Shown here: positions 15,942 to 22,181 of the stretch, one piece after another | How the letters are laid out: every line of letters starts with the position of its first letter | Numbering within the stretch: the stretch's first letter is position 1 | Source of the DNA: a virus | DNA length: 22,373 nucleotides | Reading direction: 5' to 3' (one strand) | Virus record (IMG/VR): IMGVR_UViG_3300025840_003224 | Location: 1-22,373 of that record | The notes under the pieces: generated by a model | Seen by the model: the letters and a program-made list of their open reading frames with translations, nothing else | What the model was told of the DNA's origin: nothing | Databases searched by the model: none | Program-made: the position numbers and the translations under genes

Positions 15942-17293
15942 TGGCGGGTAAAAATTTAGATTACTGGTACGACGAACAGATAAAACGTTATCTACTTCAA
16001 GTTATTAGAATATTTTCTAACTTCAAAGTAAGAGAATATACACAAGATGGAGTAAAGTATAATCGTGTTCCAGCAAGATATGGTGATGCTAGTAGAATGG
16101 TAGCAAATATATTGCGTAATAATTCAGAAAATGTTATTAATAGTGCTCCTTTTATTAGTGTTACAATACAAAGTATACAACCAGCAAGAGATAGAATAGC
16201 AGAACCTTTTTTTGTGGATACAAATCAAATAGCAGAAAGAGAATTTAATAAAGAAACAGGAACATACTCTTCTGAACAAGGAAACTTATACTCAACACAA
16301 AGATATATGCCTGTTCCATATAATTTAACAGTTAATGTTGATATTTGGACTACTAATACTGATACTAAATTACAAGTATTAGAACAAATATTTGTTTTAT
16401 TTAATCCAAGCATACAGTTACAGTCTAATAGTAACCCTTTAGATTGGACCAGTGTATTTGAAGTTGAACTTACAGATATTGCTTGGAGTAGTAGAGGTAT
16501 CCCAGCAGGTGTAGATGAAAATTTAGATATATCAACTTTAACATTTGCGTTACCTATTTGGATAAGTCCTCCAGCAAAAGTAAAAAGACAAACTATTATA
16601 CAAGAAATTATAAATAATGTTCATTCAATATCAGATATTTCTGAACTAGGGTATAGCCAAGATTATGCAGATTTCTTTGGTTCAATAGAAGATACATTTG
16701 AAATTGTTACAACACCAGGAGATTATAAAGTTCAAGTTATAGGTTCTTCTGCTACACTAGTAGAACAAGATGGTACCGAAGTAAAATGGTCCAGTATAAT
16801 AGAACAACTTGGAGAAATAAGATCAACAAGTTTACTTAAATTAAATATTAGCGGAGACTCAAATAATTTATTAAACTTGGTATATGGCACCGTAACTAAA
16901 AATCCAACAAGTGATACATCATTAATTTTTAATTTAGATACAGACACACTACCTACAAATACACTTTCTGCTGTGGATAAAATTATAGATCCTAGAGCGA
17001 ATTACCCTGGAGACGGTACCCTAGCGGCCGCTACTAACGGGCAAAGATACTTAATTACAGAAGAAATTACAAAATCAGGATATACCAATTGGGACGTAGA
17101 TGCCGGAGAAAACGATATTATACAATACAACGGTTCTGCTTGGACTGTAGTATTTGATGCTAGTGCCAGTGGTAGTGATATACATTATATAAACAATACG
17201 TTTACAACCAAACAATATAAATGGACAGGCAAAGCCTGGATAAGTAGTTATGAAGGAGAATACAATCCAGGATTTTGGAGACTTAGTTTATAA
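15941..17293 (+). CDS. 15: tail terminator / sheath stabiliser (gp15-like)
   Basis: Protein that caps the tail tube and sheath and joins the tail to the head. The N-terminus matches the T4 gp15 pattern: YDEQIKRYLLQVIRIFSNFKV (T4 NSSFRRYATLMGDLFSNIQI), then VPARYGD, then the APFISVTIQ strand. Later blocks are MPVPYNLTVNVDIWTTNTD with LEQIFVLFNP (T4 SPIKMIYELSIFTRYEDD, EQILPYFQP) and TFALPIWISPP near 200. At 450 residues it is much longer than T4 gp15 (272). The C-terminal addition (about 230-450) includes an NGQRYLI...YNGSAWTVVFD module and KQYKWTGKAWISS, akin to the inserted modules of gp18 and gp14. The start overlaps the gp14 stop (TAATG), so translation is coupled. Confidence 0.85.
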   Translation: MAGKNLDYWYDEQIKRYLLQVIRIFSNFKVREYTQDGVKYNRVPARYGDASRMVANILRNNSENVINSAPFISVTIQSIQPARDRIAEPFFVDTNQIAEREFNKETGTYSSEQGNLYSTQRYMPVPYNLTVNVDIWTTNTDTKLQVLEQIFVLFNPSIQLQSNSNPLDWTSVFEVELTDIAWSSRGIPAGVDENLDISTLTFALPIWISPPAKVKRQTIIQEIINNVHSISDISELGYSQDYADFFGSIEDTFEIVTTPGDYKVQVIGSSATLVEQDGTEVKWSSIIEQLGEIRSTSLLKLNISGDSNNLLNLVYGTVTKNPTSDTSLIFNLDTDTLPTNTLSAVDKIIDPRANYPGDGTLAAATNGQRYLITEEITKSGYTNWDVDAGENDIIQYNGSAWTVVFDASASGSDIHYINNTFTTKQYKWTGKAWISSYEGEYNPGFWRLSL

Positions 17294-17724
17294 TGAACAC
17301 AACAGCGGCGGGGGTTTTATTCCTTGCCAAAGACACAGGAAGATGTATGTTGCAACTCAGAGAGGGCAACAAACGATTCAATCATACCTGGGGATTTTGG
17401 GGAGGTATAATTGAAAAAGGTGAAACTCCTTACGAATGTATACAACGAGAACTTGATGAAGAAATAGGATTCGTTCCAGAATTACAAAAATTAAATCCTT
17501 TAGACGTATACCAAAGTAAAGATAAAAACTTTTACTATTACAGTTTTGTATATATAGTAGATGAGGAATTTATGCCACCTAAATTAAATGGCGAAAGTGC
17601 CGGATATGCCTGGGTAAATATCGGACAATGGCCCAAACCCTTACACAACGGTGCTAAAGTTACATTGTCTTACAATAAAGGCACAGAAAAACTACACACT
17701 ATATTAAAAATTCATTCTGAATAA
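17293..17724 (+). CDS. Nudix hydrolase
   Basis: Hydrolase of a nucleoside diphosphate linked to another group. The Nudix box is perfect: G38, E44, R52-E53, E56-E57, G59 (GX5EX7REUXEEXGU), coordinating the catalytic magnesium. The domain starts AAGVLFLAKDT and has HTWGFWGG just before the box, giving a compact 143-residue single-domain enzyme. Candidate substrates are oxidised dNTPs, nucleotide sugars, ADP-ribose or capped RNA; sequence alone does not choose. Its ATG overlaps the gp15 stop (TAATG), so it is translated behind a virion gene and will be made late. Its end contains the promoter box of the next gene. Confidence 0.92.
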   Translation: MNTTAAGVLFLAKDTGRCMLQLREGNKRFNHTWGFWGGIIEKGETPYECIQRELDEEIGFVPELQKLNPLDVYQSKDKNFYYYSFVYIVDEEFMPPKLNGESAGYAWVNIGQWPKPLHNGAKVTLSYNKGTEKLHTILKIHSE

Positions 17725-17727
17725 ATA
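17720..17727 (+). promoter_or_regulatory. late promoter box AATAAATA, five bases before ATG
   Basis: AATAAATA followed by TATGT and the ATG at 17733. The TAA stop of the Nudix gene (17722-17724) is inside the box. There is no Shine-Dalgarno. Confidence 0.65.
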
Positions 17728-17732
17728 TATGT

Positions 17733-18365
17733 ATGAGCAAAGGCGAAATAATCGATTTTGTTGTTTTGCGGATAACCACTGAACTAGACAAGTTCGAAAG
17801 AACAACTACAATTCCACATACATTTTTAGAAGGTACCATTGAATTACAGGAAATTCAAGATGTATATTATAGTAAGTTATCGGCAAAATATCAAAAAATA
17901 TTTGATAGACTTTTAAAACAGTATCATCAGAATATTGGGGGGAATTTCGAATCACTTAAAAAGGCAATGAAGAATGATTATGCTAGATTTTTGAATCATA
18001 AGGCTACAGAACATGAAAGTTTTAAGTTTAAAGAAATAATGAATCTGTACAGACCAGGTATGAATCCTATAAGAGCGATATATTATCAGACTAGAGAAGT
18101 AATAAGAAGATTTAATCCGGAACATCCTTTCCATTATTGGTTAGTAGATTTAGTTACAGATTTAGAATATAACAATATAATACTTGATGCACTAGCAAAA
18201 GATGTGAGAAAATTAGAAAGTATAATTAAAAGATATTATTTTCCAATGTTAGAACACGGTGATGGTGTTCCTTTGGAACTATTCCATGCCAAACAACAAC
18301 TAAAGGATTTTAGACATTACTATATGTTTTTTAGAGGATTAAAGAACTGGACCCCAGACGAATAA
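17733..18365 (+). CDS. phage protein of unknown function, mainly helical
   Basis: I do not recognise this 210-residue protein. It is soluble, without signal peptide or membrane span, and is mostly amphipathic helix with many aromatic residues (KRYYFPMLEHG, RHYYMFFRGLKNW near the end). No catalytic motif is evident. It follows the gp14-gp15-Nudix unit but has its own late box five bases before the ATG, so it can be transcribed separately. By position it may be a head- or tail-assembly factor, but it does not resemble T4 gp16, gp3, gp4 or gp53 as I remember them. Its stop codon directly abuts the stop of the convergent gene, without any terminator between. Confidence 0.65.
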   Translation: MSKGEIIDFVVLRITTELDKFERTTTIPHTFLEGTIELQEIQDVYYSKLSAKYQKIFDRLLKQYHQNIGGNFESLKKAMKNDYARFLNHKATEHESFKFKEIMNLYRPGMNPIRAIYYQTREVIRRFNPEHPFHYWLVDLVTDLEYNNIILDALAKDVRKLESIIKRYYFPMLEHGDGVPLELFHAKQQLKDFRHYYMFFRGLKNWTPDE

Positions 18366-18671
18366 TCAATAAATCTTTCTTACATCATAGCCAACAGGAT
18401 TAACCACTTTAATTTCGTGTTTTACGCCTAATAAATCTGTAAAGATAATATGTTTGGTTGTTATTTTTTTAATTTTTTTAGCACGATATGTCTTAGGCGC
18501 ATCTTTTTGTATTGTTGTTCCATCTGGTAATATTTTAAGATCACCAGGAAAGAAAACAGTGATTTCCCACTCTTCTCTTATAAGTGTACGCCACCAATGT
18601 TTTATCTTAGCCCATAGACTAACTTTAATTAAAACTTCTTCTTCTTTTTGCTGTATGTTATCCTGTGCCAT
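18366..18671 (-). CDS. small conserved-looking phage protein of unknown function
   Basis: A 101-residue soluble protein. After a Gln/Glu-rich start it has a Trp-rich helix (SLWAKIKHWWRTL), then beta-strand-like sequence EITVFFPGDLKILPDGTTI, KTYRAKKIKKITTKHIIF, and the ending NPVGYDVRKIY. The strand-rich part looks like a small barrel; from memory similar small proteins occur in T4-like cyanophages, which I cannot verify here. I choose the ATG at 18671 over a GTG at 18686 because that GTG lies inside the promoter box, while the ATG follows GATAAATA at exactly five bases like five other genes in this window. Function unknown. Confidence 0.65.
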   Translation of the reverse strand: MAQDNIQQKEEEVLIKVSLWAKIKHWWRTLIREEWEITVFFPGDLKILPDGTTIQKDAPKTYRAKKIKKITTKHIIFTDLLGVKHEIKVVNPVGYDVRKIY

Positions 18672-18676
18672 ATTAT

Positions 18677-18684
18677 TATTTATC
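18677..18684 (-). promoter_or_regulatory. late promoter box GATAAATA, five bases before ATG
   Basis: GATAAATA on the minus strand followed by ATAAT and the ATG at 18671. It overlaps the adenylate cyclase stop codon (TGA, 18683-18685). There is no Shine-Dalgarno. Confidence 0.7.
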
Positions 18685-20752
18685 ACTTGGTTGTTTTACG
18701 CATAACTCCGTCCCAATCGCCTTTAGGCATTGGTTGTTTAATACGTTCTGCATATAATTCTGTTAAAACAGGATTCCAATTATGTTGATTCATTATTTCT
18801 ATTTGATGTGCAACTGTGCTCCATTCTCTGTTTTGATATGCATCTACCATTCTATTAATGACCCTTGCTTCTTTATGGTCTTTTAAAATAGTATAAATTG
18901 TGACCGGTGCAGTTTGTCCTTTTACAGCAATTTTATCTAACATAACTAAATTTTCAGGTAATTTTATTTGTTTTAGTGTATGCTCAGTAAACATAAAGAA
19001 CACTCCATATTCTTTTGTTTGTGCTTCTAATCTAGCCGCTAAGTTTACACTATCGCCTAATACAGTATAATCGAATCGTTGATTACTTCCCATGTTACCT
19101 ACAACTGCATCACCTGTGTTTATGCCTATACCAACACCTAATTCCATTAAGCCATCTGCTTTTAATTCTTTATTTAACTTTTCTAACTCTACTTCCATTT
19201 CCTGTGCTGTTTCAACCGCCAACTGAGCGTGGTTTTCTATATCAAGTGGTGCTCCCCAAATAGCCATTAGAGCATCACCTATATATTTGTCTATTGTTCC
19301 TTCTTTTTGCATAACAAGATCTGTCATAGGCGTCATATATCTGTTTATAAGTTTACCCAAACCTTGTGGATCAGTTTTAAACTGTTCTGAAATAGGGGTG
19401 AACCCTCTGATATCTGAAAACAAATAAGTCATTGTTTTTGTATCGCCACCTAATTTAAGCAAACTTGGATCTTTTTGTAATTTTTTAACCATTGCCGGAG
19501 CAAGGTAATGTTCGAATTGTTTCTTTATTTGCTCACGTAATTTAAACTGCTTGTAAAAGTTATTAAATGCGGCCTGTGTAAATATTAAAAATCCAGCAAG
19601 TACAGGAAATGTTGCATCTAATAATACCAAACTACTTGTATATTTGTGTATACTATAATATGCTATACCACCTAATACTGCTAAAGCCATAGGTGCTGTT
19701 AAAAGCAAAGGTAATCTATATACTGCTAAAGCAACAAGAACCATAGTCAGTAACCCTACTAGAAGCTCTATGATAGCACTCAATTGACTTCTTGTTATAT
19801 TACTACCATCTATAAAGTTCTGTAGCATATGAGCTTGTATATGTTGAGGATATAAGTTTCCTCTAGGTGTAGGTACAGGATTTGCAATACCCTCTGCTGT
19901 AACACCTACTATTACAAACTTACCTGCTAAATCAGGTATGCTTTCTGCACCTTCATATTCTATTTCAGTAAATGTGTTATTAAAACGTATATATGCAGTT
20001 CCGTTTGGTTGTGTTACTATGGGGTCAAAGGGCGGAACTGCAACTTCCTGTATTCCTATCTCACTTGTTTTAATTATGTAACTGGGTTTACCTGTTTTTA
20101 CTCTTAACATTTCCACAGCAAAAGAGGGATATATTTTATCTTCCACAGTTATGGCAAGTGGATATGTTCTTGTTTGATTATCTGGTTGTGGTGCAGAAGC
20201 ATTAACACCTTTACCATTACTTGTAACTTCTAGCATTGGTACGTTAGTAATTAAATTTGGCCAGGTAAGTAAATAGTCTTTTGCAGGAACTGGACCTATC
20301 GTGCCTGTGCCTATATGTGGGCCTGTTGATTTTATACCTTTTACACTTGGTGTTTGGCTCAATACATTGTAGTTTACAGGATTCTTTCTGGCTCCAGGAA
20401 CATTCATTACGTTTTGATTCATCATACTTGCAAAACTTTCATCTCCCTGAAATCTATCTTTTTCAGGAAACATAATTGTCCAACCCAAAACACCACCATT
20501 TTTCATAGCAACGTCTACTACCATTTGAGCATAGTATTGTCTAGGAAAAGGATATTGTCCGTATTTTGCTAAACTTTTTTCGCCAATATTAATTAGTACA
20601 ACATCATCACTTTGTACTATTTCATCTAATTGTTGGTAACTGTCAAAAACTTGACCACGTAAACTTTGTAAAGGCGTAGGGTCTACTACCCTTAGTGCGA
20701 GTAATAGTACAATTGATACTGCTACTGCGTACCCGCTATATAACCATTTCAT
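18683..20752 (-). CDS. membrane-bound CHASE2-domain class III adenylate cyclase
   Basis: Predicted inner-membrane enzyme making cAMP from ATP. A first span (about 7-22) leads into an extracytoplasmic CHASE2 sensor domain (about 25-325; VVLINIGEKSLAKYGQYPFPR, later GKFVIVGVTAEGI and YPQHIQAHMLQNFI). Three spans follow (about 325-345, 347-366, 374-393), then a short helical linker and the cyclase domain. Catalytic residues are all present: metal-binding Asp447 (FSDIRGF) and Asp493 (DKYIGDALMAIWG), ATP-selecting Lys489 and Thr563, and transition-state Asn570 and Arg574 (VNLAARLE). The length of 689 matches bacterial CHASE2 cyclases, so nothing is missing. The ATG is five bases after a late box with no Shine-Dalgarno. 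It is a complete signalling receptor of bacterial type inside a phage late region, which is very unusual. Confidence 0.93.
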   Translation of the reverse strand: MKWLYSGYAVAVSIVLLLALRVVDPTPLQSLRGQVFDSYQQLDEIVQSDDVVLINIGEKSLAKYGQYPFPRQYYAQMVVDVAMKNGGVLGWTIMFPEKDRFQGDESFASMMNQNVMNVPGARKNPVNYNVLSQTPSVKGIKSTGPHIGTGTIGPVPAKDYLLTWPNLITNVPMLEVTSNGKGVNASAPQPDNQTRTYPLAITVEDKIYPSFAVEMLRVKTGKPSYIIKTSEIGIQEVAVPPFDPIVTQPNGTAYIRFNNTFTEIEYEGAESIPDLAGKFVIVGVTAEGIANPVPTPRGNLYPQHIQAHMLQNFIDGSNITRSQLSAIIELLVGLLTMVLVALAVYRLPLLLTAPMALAVLGGIAYYSIHKYTSSLVLLDATFPVLAGFLIFTQAAFNNFYKQFKLREQIKKQFEHYLAPAMVKKLQKDPSLLKLGGDTKTMTYLFSDIRGFTPISEQFKTDPQGLGKLINRYMTPMTDLVMQKEGTIDKYIGDALMAIWGAPLDIENHAQLAVETAQEMEVELEKLNKELKADGLMELGVGIGINTGDAVVGNMGSNQRFDYTVLGDSVNLAARLEAQTKEYGVFFMFTEHTLKQIKLPENLVMLDKIAVKGQTAPVTIYTILKDHKEARVINRMVDAYQNREWSTVAHQIEIMNQHNWNPVLTELYAERIKQPMPKGDWDGVMRKTTK

Positions 20753-20757
20753 ATCGA

Positions 20758-20765
20758 TATTTATC
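20758..20765 (-). promoter_or_regulatory. late promoter box GATAAATA, five bases before the cyclase ATG
   Basis: GATAAATA on the minus strand followed by TCGAT and ATG at 20752. The box overlaps the 3' end of the secreted-protein gene. There is no Shine-Dalgarno; a leaderless cyclase mRNA is predicted. Confidence 0.75.
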
Positions 20766-21312
20766 GTATTTTATTGCATTCCTGTTTGGCTTTTTCAAGT
20801 AATCTAAAGTTATTTGCAACAACAATTGAATATAACATATTAGTATTATTTAATTCGTCTGGTGTTACCTGTGTCCAATAATCATCATATAATAATCCAG
20901 GAAGGATTAAAAAACTTTTGGTTGCTATAATTCTAAAATCGCTTGGACGTTCTGTGTATAGTGGATTGATTTCTTTTACACAATCATATTTTAATGCTCG
21001 TGATGTCGAGTAAGCATCTAATACTTGAAATGTCCAAAATGCTAGCCATTGTTTGTTAGTTGCACGTGGTACCATATCAAATACAGGATAGTTTTTGCTC
21101 TCTAGGTTTTTGCAAAGTTCAGGATTGTTATCACAAAAATATGGATCTAGTGGGGGATTATAAGTAAGGTCTAATACTCTACCTTCCGGTAAGTATGCTG
21201 GACTAATAACAATTTCCTCTGCTGTTAAAAACAGAGGAAATGCTAATGTTATGATTAAAAGTAATCTACTCACAGTCTTCAGGTTTCTTGGAGCAATATT
21301 CTTTAATTGCAT
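20761..21312 (-). CDS. secreted or membrane-associated protein of unknown function
   Basis: The N-terminus carries a signal peptide (basic start, hydrophobic core SRLLLIITLAFPLFL, cleavage likely after LTA). The mature part has two Cys-containing segments (FCDNNPELC, later DCVKEINPLY) and a hydrophobic stretch FWTFQVLDAYSTSRAL. The Asp-Ala-x-x-Thr plus ExNPLY pattern recalls small membrane proteins of the DUF5658 sort, but that is a weak resemblance. FLILPGLLYDDYW follows. The start is uncertain: the ATG at 21312 overlaps the preceding reading frame by 47 bases. A GTG at 21273 overlaps it by only eight and still leaves a complete signal peptide. It precedes the adenylate cyclase, whose sensor domain would face the same compartment. 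Confidence 0.6.
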   Translation of the reverse strand: MQLKNIAPRNLKTVSRLLLIITLAFPLFLTAEEIVISPAYLPEGRVLDLTYNPPLDPYFCDNNPELCKNLESKNYPVFDMVPRATNKQWLAFWTFQVLDAYSTSRALKYDCVKEINPLYTERPSDFRIIATKSFLILPGLLYDDYWTQVTPDELNNTNMLYSIVVANNFRLLEKAKQECNKIR

Positions 21313-21481
21313 CTTCTAAAAGTTTATCTTTCAATAACTCTTTTAGAACTTTATTTTGCAATATAAGTTCTTTAATATCCTCTTCAGTTACCTGCTCACT
21401 CTCTTTCGAGGGTGAGTCTATGCCTTTTTGTTTTTCGTTCTGTTTTAAAAACTTAAAAGGTTTAAAGAATGAGCTAGTTAC
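21266..21481 (-). CDS. 71-codon reading frame without a start, likely -1 frameshift extension of the lipoprotein
   Basis: An open frame begins exactly at the end of the upstream lipoprotein gene and has no ATG or GTG. Only two internal TTG codons could start it. It encodes a basic segment (FFKPFKFLKQNEKQKG), an acidic linker and a probable coiled coil (EEDIKELILQNKVLKELLKD), ending EYCSKKPEDCE. Its stop overlaps a possible GTG start of the next gene (GTGAGTAG), as expected of real coding sequence. The upstream gene ends in A_AAA_AAG directly before its TAA. A -1 slip there reads straight into this frame, giving a 177-residue product. The alternatives are a miscounted A-run in the assembly or a TTG-started small gene. 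Confidence 0.5.
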   Translation of the reverse strand, partial: VTSSFFKPFKFLKQNEKQKGIDSPSKESEQVTEEDIKELILQNKVLKELLKDKLLEDAIKEYCSKKPEDCE

Positions 21482-21798
21482 TTTTTTGGCTCTTCTTTAG
21501 GTTCTTCTTGTAAAGCATCAGTTTGATTGTTGACTTCATCAGCAACAACTTGTACTAAACCAGCACCGGTATCAGCCGCAGTTTGGACTAATCCAACACC
21601 TACTTCTGCTGTAGTTTGAACTACACTACCGACATCATTTGCAACTGAACTAACAATACCACTTGCTGTACCTGTTACAGTATCAAGTGTGTCTGTTGCA
21701 AGTTTTTGTCCGCCATCGATTACTGTACCAACTGTAGCACAACCTTGAGCGAAAACAACAAAGAATATACCTAAGAACGCATTTTTAAATTTGTTCAT
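21478..21798 (-). CDS. small lipoprotein with 11-residue repeats
   Basis: A 106-residue predicted lipoprotein. The signal peptide is MNKFKNAFLGIFFVVFAQG with Cys20 as likely lipidation site; the lipobox (FAQGC) is slightly non-canonical. The mature part is low in complexity and contains a repeat of about 11 residues (VGSVVQTTAE, VGVGLVQTAAD, TGAGLVQVVAD), suggesting a long amphipathic helix. It ends in an acidic Glu-Pro-Lys tail (EEPKEEPKK). It has AAGGAG before the ATG and a late box 54 bases upstream. Lipoproteins in phage late regions are sometimes spanin components or superinfection factors; nothing here proves either. The final codons form a frameshift-type slippery heptamer. Confidence 0.7.
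   Translation of the reverse strand: MNKFKNAFLGIFFVVFAQGCATVGTVIDGGQKLATDTLDTVTGTASGIVSSVANDVGSVVQTTAEVGVGLVQTAADTGAGLVQVVADEVNNQTDALQEEPKEEPKK
21481..21487 (-). promoter_or_regulatory. candidate -1 ribosomal frameshift site A_AAA_AAG
   Basis: On the minus strand the lipoprotein gene ends CC[A AAA AAG] TAA. The heptamer is in the zero frame required for tandem -1 slippage and is followed at once by the stop codon. The -1 frame stays open for 71 codons. A hairpin with a GAAA loop (21395-21416) lies downstream but 64 bases away, further than usual stimulators. Confidence 0.5.
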
Positions 21799-21852
21799 AT
21801 TTTTCTCCTTATATATAAGTGTTATAAAACCATCTGTTATTATAACATAATA

Positions 21853-21860
21853 TATTTATC
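21853..21860 (-). promoter_or_regulatory. late promoter box GATAAATA for the lipoprotein gene
   Basis: GATAAATA on the minus strand. The predicted start near 21847 gives a 48-base leader with AAGGAG before the ATG at 21798, so this belongs to the class with leaders. Confidence 0.7.
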
Positions 21861-21866
21861 AACTAT

Positions 21867-22181
21867 TTAGAATCCTAATCTATCGTTTGAAGCATTTCCA
21901 AACATACTATGCTCATCGTGTAACATTAACTGCCACGTTAATACATCTTTTGTGATTGGATTATCTGCTTCACTGATTTGTTTTATCAATCTCAATCTAG
22001 TGCCAACTTCTACTTCATATGTTATTTCACACCATAAAAATAACAGATAAAAAATTGCTGGAGGAACAACAATAAACATTAGAACATGTGGAAATAGCCA
22101 ACCTAATGCTACTAGGTGAACTCCTAAGATAGCCATAGCATAGTTTCTCAAACTGTTTGTGTGCTTAGTAACGTGGCTCAT
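21867..22181 (-). CDS. small membrane protein of unknown function
   Basis: A protein of about 104 residues. One or two spans cover AMAILGVHLVALGWLFPHVL and MFIVVPPAIFYLLFLW, followed by a soluble C-terminus (VEVGTRLRLIKQISEAD, ending ASNDRLGF). I place the start at 22181 because GGAG lies three bases before that ATG. An in-frame ATG at 22202 has no ribosome binding site. The start overlaps the stop of the upstream membrane protein by 17 bases, so the two are co-transcribed. No family is recognised. Confidence 0.6.
   Translation of the reverse strand: MSHVTKHTNSLRNYAMAILGVHLVALGWLFPHVLMFIVVPPAIFYLLFLWCEITYEVEVGTRLRLIKQISEADNPITKDVLTWQLMLHDEHSMFGNASNDRLGF

Noticed and set aside
17022-17034. 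GC-rich GCGGCCGC stretch in gp15 as a cloning scar or foreign insert
   Set aside because: It lies in frame within a continuous coding sequence of the alanine-rich loop, with no break in the protein, so a natural codon run is the simpler reading.
18671-18686. GTG at 18686 as start of the small protein
   Set aside because: It falls within the promoter box, whereas the ATG at 18671 has the exact five-base spacing seen in five other genes.
21395-21416. Hairpin with GAAA loop as a terminator or as the frameshift stimulator
   Set aside because: No T run follows on either strand, so it is not an intrinsic terminator. It lies 64 bases after the slippery heptamer, whereas stimulators usually start within about ten bases.
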